This document shows positions 6,448 to 9,522 of a stretch of 9,522 nt of DNA, one piece after another. The stretch is taken from the NCBI GenBank assembly GCA_051656485.1, contig JBOGBZ010000035.1, forward strand, positions 1 through 9,522. Direction: 5' to 3'. Made by a program: the position numbers and the translations under genes. The stretch comes from JBOFDK01 sp051656485 (GTDB lineage: Bacteria; Bacillota; Clostridia; Lachnospirales; Cellulosilyticaceae). Every line of letters begins with the position of its first letter. The stretch's first letter is position 1. The notes under the pieces were generated by a model, which saw only the letters and a program-made list of their open reading frames with translations, searched no databases and had not been told where the DNA came from.

Positions 6448-6476
6448 ATTATAGCTAGGAGCGTTCGCGTTGTAAA
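6448..6476 (-). promoter_or_regulatory. Sigma-A promoter of the gltX leader
   Basis: On the minus strand TTTACA (6476-6471) is separated by exactly 17 bases from a perfect TATAAT (6453-6448). Transcription should start near 6441, giving a leader of about 300 bases before gltX. Confidence 0.8.
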
Positions 6477-6565
6477 GGTGCATTTCCTAGTATTTATATG
6501 TTTTCACATTATTCCATAGATTTTGTCTACTATATTTTGTATACTAAAATTAATTTATTTTATAA

Positions 6566-6575
6566 AGAAGGTGAT
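6566..6575 (+). promoter_or_regulatory. Strong ribosome site of the acyltransferase gene
   Basis: AGAAGGTGAT is a near-perfect Shine-Dalgarno five bases before the ATG at 6581, and it fixes that start. The divergent gap 6477-6565 is otherwise AT-rich. A TATACT at 6540-6545 could be a -10 box, but no matching -35 was found. Confidence 0.6.
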
Positions 6576-6580
6576 GCACA

Positions 6581-7579
6581 ATGATTTCCTCTGCAACTAC
6601 TGAACGTAACCATTTACTCGATAATCTAAAAGGGCTCCTCATATTCCTAGTGGTCTTCGGCCATTCCCTTGAGTCCTTCAAAGACGATTCGATCATTATT
6701 CATACACTCTATGCTTTTATCTATCTCTTTCATATGCCTGCCTTCGTCTTTATATCAGGCTATCTTTCTAAAAATGTAGATAAAGCACGTGAGACAGCCT
6801 TTAAAAATCTATTTATTCCTTTTCTTATCTTTAATTCTTTTTGGAACCTACTTCACGCGATTGTGGCTAAAGATATCAGACTCTTTTCCTTCCTAATCCC
6901 TGGATGGACGCTTTGGTATCTGCTCAGTATGTTTTTCTGGAAAATCTTCCTCAAAGATTTGATACGTATACGCTATATCGTCCCCCTAAGCTTCCTAGTA
7001 GGCATCGGTGTAGGTATCTTTAGCGAGTTTAATACCATGCTTTCTTTATCCCGCACCCTCGTATTCCTACCCTTCTTTTTAGTAGGATACTTTACTTCCG
7101 AAGAACAACTCTTTAAACTCAAACGGCCACACCCTATTTTTTCTTTGATGATTATATCTATCGCCATTGCCTCTGCTGTCTTACTAAGTATTTCTCAGAT
7201 TATCCCTGTCGAGTTCCTCTACGGCAGCCAATCCTTCGTAAGCTACACCGTACCCATTGGCATAGGCCTCATTGCTAGATGCCTCCTCTACCTCATCGGC
7301 TTCAGCTTCGTGTTCGCACTAGCAAACACCATCCCCAATACACCATCACTCCTCACACGTATGGGCCAACACACATTCTCAATCTATGTATTACACATCT
7401 ATCTCCTAGTAGTCCTCTTCGGCATCACCTATGTGATTCCTAGCTTTTGGCTAAAAATCATCCTAAGCTTTGTAGGATCTATCCTCATTAGCTATGTACT
7501 ATCCCTACCTCTCGTATCTCACTACTTCCATATATTCGTAGCCAAATGCTCGCATCTTATTGTTTGGCCACAAAAATAG
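6581..7579 (+). CDS. Membrane acyltransferase, acyltransferase-3 (fucose 4-O-acetylase-like) family
   Basis: A 332-residue polytopic membrane protein with about ten hydrophobic segments, normal in length for stand-alone acyltransferase-3 proteins (PF01757). Diagnostic features are DNLKGLLIFLVVFGH (residues 14-28) ending in the conserved catalytic-type H28, and the second landmark FHMPAFVFISGY (50-61). Members move acetyl or other acyl groups onto extracellular sugars or cell-wall polymers; the acceptor is unknown here. It is the only plus-strand gene of the window, diverging from the gltX leader and converging on the HEPN operon. Its codons end in C more often than those of its neighbours (many ATC, CTC, TTC, ACC, especially from about 7200 on). 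This could reflect lagging-strand composition or a different origin. It is probably monocistronic, with a terminator immediately at its stop codon. Confidence 0.88.
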   Translation: MISSATTERNHLLDNLKGLLIFLVVFGHSLESFKDDSIIIHTLYAFIYLFHMPAFVFISGYLSKNVDKARETAFKNLFIPFLIFNSFWNLLHAIVAKDIRLFSFLIPGWTLWYLLSMFFWKIFLKDLIRIRYIVPLSFLVGIGVGIFSEFNTMLSLSRTLVFLPFFLVGYFTSEEQLFKLKRPHPIFSLMIISIAIASAVLLSISQIIPVEFLYGSQSFVSYTVPIGIGLIARCLLYLIGFSFVFALANTIPNTPSLLTRMGQHTFSIYVLHIYLLVVLFGITYVIPSFWLKIILSFVGSILISYVLSLPLVSHYFHIFVAKCSHLIVWPQK

Positions 7580-7603
7580 TCCTCATCATGAGGACTATTT
7601 TTT
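7577..7603. terminator. Bidirectional intrinsic terminator
   Basis: TAGTCCTCA (7577-7585) and TGAGGACTA (7589-7597) form a perfect 9-bp stem with a TCA loop, followed by a T-tract on the plus strand and preceded by AAAAA, which is a T-tract on the minus strand. It overlaps the acyltransferase stop codon and also closes the converging HEPN operon. Confidence 0.92.
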
Positions 7604-7624
7604 ATTTGATTTGACTCTAAAACT

Positions 7625-7789
7625 TTAAACCATAAAATATAAAATTGCTCCTATTATCAATAATACTAAAGAAATACTCCATAATATCTTATAAATTACT
7701 GTAATACCATCATACTTCAATCTGACACATTCTCGAACTAGCCCTACAATGCCACTAAAAATAATGCATATTAGTCCCCATTTATCCAT
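7625..7789 (-). CDS. Small two-TM membrane protein
   Basis: A 54-residue protein with two hydrophobic segments (about 6-20 and 33-53) joined by a short charged linker (RECVRLKYDG). I do not recognise the family. An upstream in-frame ATG at 7813 would add eight residues but has no ribosome site, whereas the ATG at 7789 is preceded at seven bases by AAGGGGG. It follows the HEPN gene by 33 bases on the same strand and ends just before the shared terminator, so it appears to be the third gene of the MNT-HEPN operon. Whether it has a part in that system or is merely attached is unknown. Confidence 0.6.
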   Translation of the reverse strand: MDKWGLICIIFSGIVGLVRECVRLKYDGITVIYKILWSISLVLLIIGAILYFMV

Positions 7790-7822
7790 GTACCATCCCC
7801 CTTTTGCTGGCAAACTACTTAA

Positions 7823-8233
7823 CTATTCTACTACATAGCCTTCTTCTATCTCTACTTGTTGTGGCTCTTCTGCTTTTAACCATTCTTCTACCACCGGTAG
7901 TAGTAATTCTATTTTTCGGATAGAAGCTTTAAAATTAATATTGTATCTTGTCTGAGTACACCACTTAGTTATAAGCACATCATTATTTATAATCTCTTCC
8001 GGTATAGTAATATTTAGTGGTTCACAAGCATCTATTAACTCCGTTATGTCATGTGTTTTCGGATATCTCTTTCCTTTAACCTCTATTAAATATTTCAAAA
8101 GCTTTTCTACTGCTTGTTGAATATGGTATGCGATCATATTGACGAACATATCATCCGATGTTGTTTTTAGATACTCAAAATTCATCTTTGCAAATTTGTA
8201 ATCCGCTTCTGCTAAACCATATAGTCCCTTCAT
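7823..8233 (-). CDS. HEPN-domain protein (HepT-like, degenerate motif)
   Basis: A 136-residue all-helical protein of the HEPN family (PF05168). The helix YHIQQAVEKLLKYLI (36-50) followed by KGKRYPKTHDITELIDAC (53-70) is the typical first half, and TRYNINF (95-101) is the conserved site of the second half. In HEPN ribonucleases this site reads R-x4-6-H; here R96 is kept but the expected histidine is F101 and none lies nearby, so ribonuclease activity is doubtful. In MntA/HepT systems the partner nucleotidyltransferase silences HEPN by AMPylating a tyrosine next to this motif, and Y97 is the only tyrosine close by. It starts four bases after the MNT stop codon, and its AGGAGGT ribosome site lies inside the last codons of that gene, which suggests translational coupling. 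The C-terminus is acidic. Confidence 0.85.
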   Translation of the reverse strand: MKGLYGLAEADYKFAKMNFEYLKTTSDDMFVNMIAYHIQQAVEKLLKYLIEVKGKRYPKTHDITELIDACEPLNITIPEEIINNDVLITKWCTQTRYNINFKASIRKIELLLPVVEEWLKAEEPQQVEIEEGYVVE

Positions 8234-8237
8234 GATT

Positions 8238-8618
8238 TTACCTCCTATATATCACAATACCATTTTCTATTATTTCCTTATAAACAACCTGTGTAAGGCT
8301 GTCCTGCCTTAGGCCATTCCATGTATTCACCAAAATATCTATCGATACACCTACACCCTGGCGCCATTCCTTAATGATACTATTACATAAATCTTCATCT
8401 ATTTCTTTTTCAGTAATAACTACTATATCTAAGTCACTCTCTTCCCCACATGTTAACTCTACACTACTCCCAAACAATACAAGCCCTTCTATAGAAGGCA
8501 TTTGCTTTGCTCTATCTATTAATATCTTTACATATTCCTGCATTGTAGGATAAACATACTTTAAGACATCATAACTACCAGGAATGACCTTGTTAAAAAG
8601 TGTTTTCTTCACAGCCAT
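8238..8618 (-). CDS. MNT-type minimal nucleotidyltransferase (MntA-like)
   Basis: A 126-residue protein of the DNA polymerase beta-like minimal nucleotidyltransferases. The signature GS-x10-DxD is exact: G50 S51, then D62 and D64, with the third metal-binding aspartate probably D94 in VSIDILV. This is the form found in MntA antitoxins, which transfer AMP to a HEPN toxin. It is the first gene of the operon, directly ahead of the HEPN gene. About 40 residues precede the core and carry no recognised motif. The start has a GAGAGGGG ribosome site at slightly short spacing, and a promoter lies about 30 bases upstream. With the catalytic residues intact it should be active, though the target is inferred from the neighbour. 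Confidence 0.88.
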   Translation of the reverse strand: MAVKKTLFNKVIPGSYDVLKYVYPTMQEYVKILIDRAKQMPSIEGLVLFGSSVELTCGEESDLDIVVITEKEIDEDLCNSIIKEWRQGVGVSIDILVNTWNGLRQDSLTQVVYKEIIENGIVIYRR

Positions 8619-8647
8619 TACCCCTCTCTCTTTATTTCTTTACTTAT

Positions 8648-8676
8648 AGTATATCCTTTTTATATATCTTCTACAA
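8648..8676 (-). promoter_or_regulatory. Promoter of the MNT-HEPN operon
   Basis: On the minus strand TTGTAG (8676-8671) and TATACT (8653-8648) are separated by exactly 17 bases, about 30 bases before the MNT start codon. The stretch 8677-8750 further upstream is pyrimidine-rich on the plus strand and shows no other feature. Confidence 0.6.
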
Positions 8677-8750
8677 CTCAAGACCTTATTATCTTTCCCC
8701 ACTCAGCCTGCATTCGCACTCTTTTCTCTTTCCTCTGTTCCCCCACACGC

Positions 8751-8932
8751 TGCATATGCATCCCGACTAAGACAGGGTGTACACCTCAGAAGCTTCATTG
8801 GTAGTCTTTTTTAGAGTTACTTAGCGAAAGTAAATGAGTGCCCTTAGGAGTGTGCCCGAGCGTTAGCGAGTTCGCGACGTTACGAATGCACGAAGCTGAC
8901 GAGGTGTAACACCCTGTCTCTCGGCTATGCAC
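8751..8932. repeat. Long interrupted inverted repeat, possible MITE-like element or structured RNA
   Basis: No gene is seen here. GACAGGGTGT (8771-8780) pairs perfectly with 8909-8918, ACACCTC (8781-8787) with 8901-8907, and AGCTTC (8791-8796) with 8892-8897, separated only by a bulged A and a 3x3 internal loop. Outside, CCGA (8763-8766) pairs with TCGG (8921-8924), and TGCAT pairs with ATGCA near the ends. The interior has further small hairpins, TTACTT/AAGTAA (8817-8833) and CGTT-A-GCGA/TCGC-GACG (8861-8879). GC content is visibly higher than in the surroundings. Flanking target-site duplications were not found. Confidence 0.6.
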
Positions 8933-8949
8933 TTTGAATTTGTTTACGC

Positions 8950-8985
8950 AAAAAAACTAGGCATATGCAAGCATACACCTAGTTT
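8950..8985 (-). terminator. Intrinsic terminator of the solute-binding protein gene
   Basis: On the minus strand AAACTAGG (8985-8978) pairs with CCTAGTTT (8961-8954), and the inner TGTATGC/GCATATG also pairs, giving a 15-bp stem with a tiny loop followed by a run of seven Ts. It lies about 20 bases after the stop codon at 9005. Confidence 0.93.
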
Positions 8986-9004
8986 CATTATAAACTCTTA
9001 TTTA

Positions 9005-9522
9005 TTATTCTCCAGCGTTGTGGATTCTGATAGCTTCGTCTACAACTGCTGTAGCATCAGCTTTACCTGTTGCAAGAAGTGGAACTTGAGAGATGATGTA
9101 CTTGTAACCTGTTGGGCTGAACCAGCTATCAATAGGAGCACTCATCTTTGTAGCAGCTTCTTTAACAACTTTACCTTTTTCACCTAATCCGCTTAAGCCG
9201 TTTGGTGTAATTGGAGCAGCTGGAACACTACCGATGTTATCTACGAATAATTGGATAGCATCATTAGATGTCATGTATTTTACGTAGTCAATACATGCTT
9301 GACGTTTAGCTGGGTCATCCCAAGCTTTCTTTGTGATATAGTAACCGCTTGTGAATCCAGCTACCATTTCTTTACCGTCTCCAGCAGAACCTGGCATAGC
9401 TGGTACTGAGAATACTTCTACGTCTGTCATATCTTTTAATGCACCGATTACCCAGCTACCATCTAAGAACATACCTGCTTGTTTTTCGATGAATGCTGTT
9501 TGTACAAGGTCATTCTTTGTTG
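9005..9522 (-). CDS. ABC-transporter sugar-type solute-binding protein (C-terminal part)
   Basis: The reading frame is open to the right edge, so only the last 171 residues are present. They match the C-terminal lobe of family 1 extracellular solute-binding proteins (MalE-like). The usual FIEKQAGMFLDGSWVIG segment, where the protein reports on a bound saccharide pocket, is followed by a VPAMPG loop, a GYYITKKAWDDPAKRQACIDYVKYMTS helix, and a closing segment with TGKADATAVVDEAIR. Such proteins are lipid-anchored outside Gram-positive cells and deliver sugars or oligosaccharides to an ABC permease. The permease genes, usually adjacent, are not in this window and none lies downstream, because a strong terminator follows the stop. 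The methionine at 9472 is internal, not a start. The substrate cannot be told from this part. Confidence 0.9.
   Translation of the reverse strand, partial: TKNDLVQTAFIEKQAGMFLDGSWVIGALKDMTDVEVFSVPAMPGSAGDGKEMVAGFTSGYYITKKAWDDPAKRQACIDYVKYMTSNDAIQLFVDNIGSVPAAPITPNGLSGLGEKGKVVKEAATKMSAPIDSWFSPTGYKYIISQVPLLATGKADATAVVDEAIRIHNAGE

Noticed and set aside
8817..8880. CRISPR-like or tandem repeats in the folded element
   Set aside because: GAGTGCCC and GTGTGCCC recur only once and there are no regularly spaced identical repeats; the structure is inverted, not direct.
8927..9187. Plus-strand open frame overlapping the terminator and the solute-binding protein gene
   Set aside because: It crosses a strong terminator and lies antisense to a clear protein family; no ribosome site.
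9005..9472. Starting the solute-binding protein at the methionine at 9472
   Set aside because: The frame continues without a stop to the right edge and the preceding residues (FIEKQAG) belong to the family's conserved segment, so 9472 is internal.

Overview
The window is AT-rich Gram-positive DNA and most likely comes from a member of the Clostridia, plausibly Lachnospirales. The grounds are purine-rich Shine-Dalgarno sites before nearly every gene, U-tailed hairpin terminators, a T-box leader, a LytTR/four-TM membrane-protein pair, and an approximately 550-residue glutamyl-tRNA synthetase with an N-terminal extension. The species assignment is inference. All genes but one lie on the minus strand, so the window is described below from high to low coordinates where that is the direction of transcription.

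Far right (9522 to 8640): the C-terminal part of a sugar-type ABC-transporter solute-binding protein ends in a strong terminator. Next to it is a roughly 180-base GC-richer stretch that folds as one long interrupted inverted repeat and holds no gene. It is the least explained piece of the window. A minus-strand promoter follows and serves an operon of an MNT nucleotidyltransferase, a HEPN protein and a tiny two-TM protein (8618 to 7625). This operon resembles the MntA/HepT toxin-antitoxin family, except that the HEPN protein lacks the usual catalytic histidine. The operon converges on a plus-strand membrane acyltransferase (6581-7579), and the two share a bidirectional terminator.

Centre (6480 to 3098): gltX (glutamyl-tRNA synthetase) is preceded by a consensus-like promoter and a complete T-box riboswitch. 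The antiterminator, terminator and a GAA specifier candidate can all be read, so uncharged tRNA-Glu should induce the gene. A YvbH-like PH-domain protein and a HAD phosphatase follow on the same strand. The hairpin between these two has no clear U-tract, so the HAD gene may be a read-through member of the same operon.

Left (2965 to 197): a tightly spaced four-gene cluster encodes a membrane-anchored beta-lactamase-fold serine hydrolase, a LytTR transcription factor without a receiver domain, a four-TM DUF3021-like membrane protein, and a small protein that opens with an ADP-ribosyltransferase-like LYHGS motif. The regulator and membrane protein look like a LytTR regulatory system, in which the membrane protein restrains the regulator. 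Candidate LytTR half-sites lie just upstream of the cluster. At the extreme left edge is the first few codons of another minus-strand gene, preceded by a promoter and a perfect 18-bp palindrome that is probably a repressor operator.
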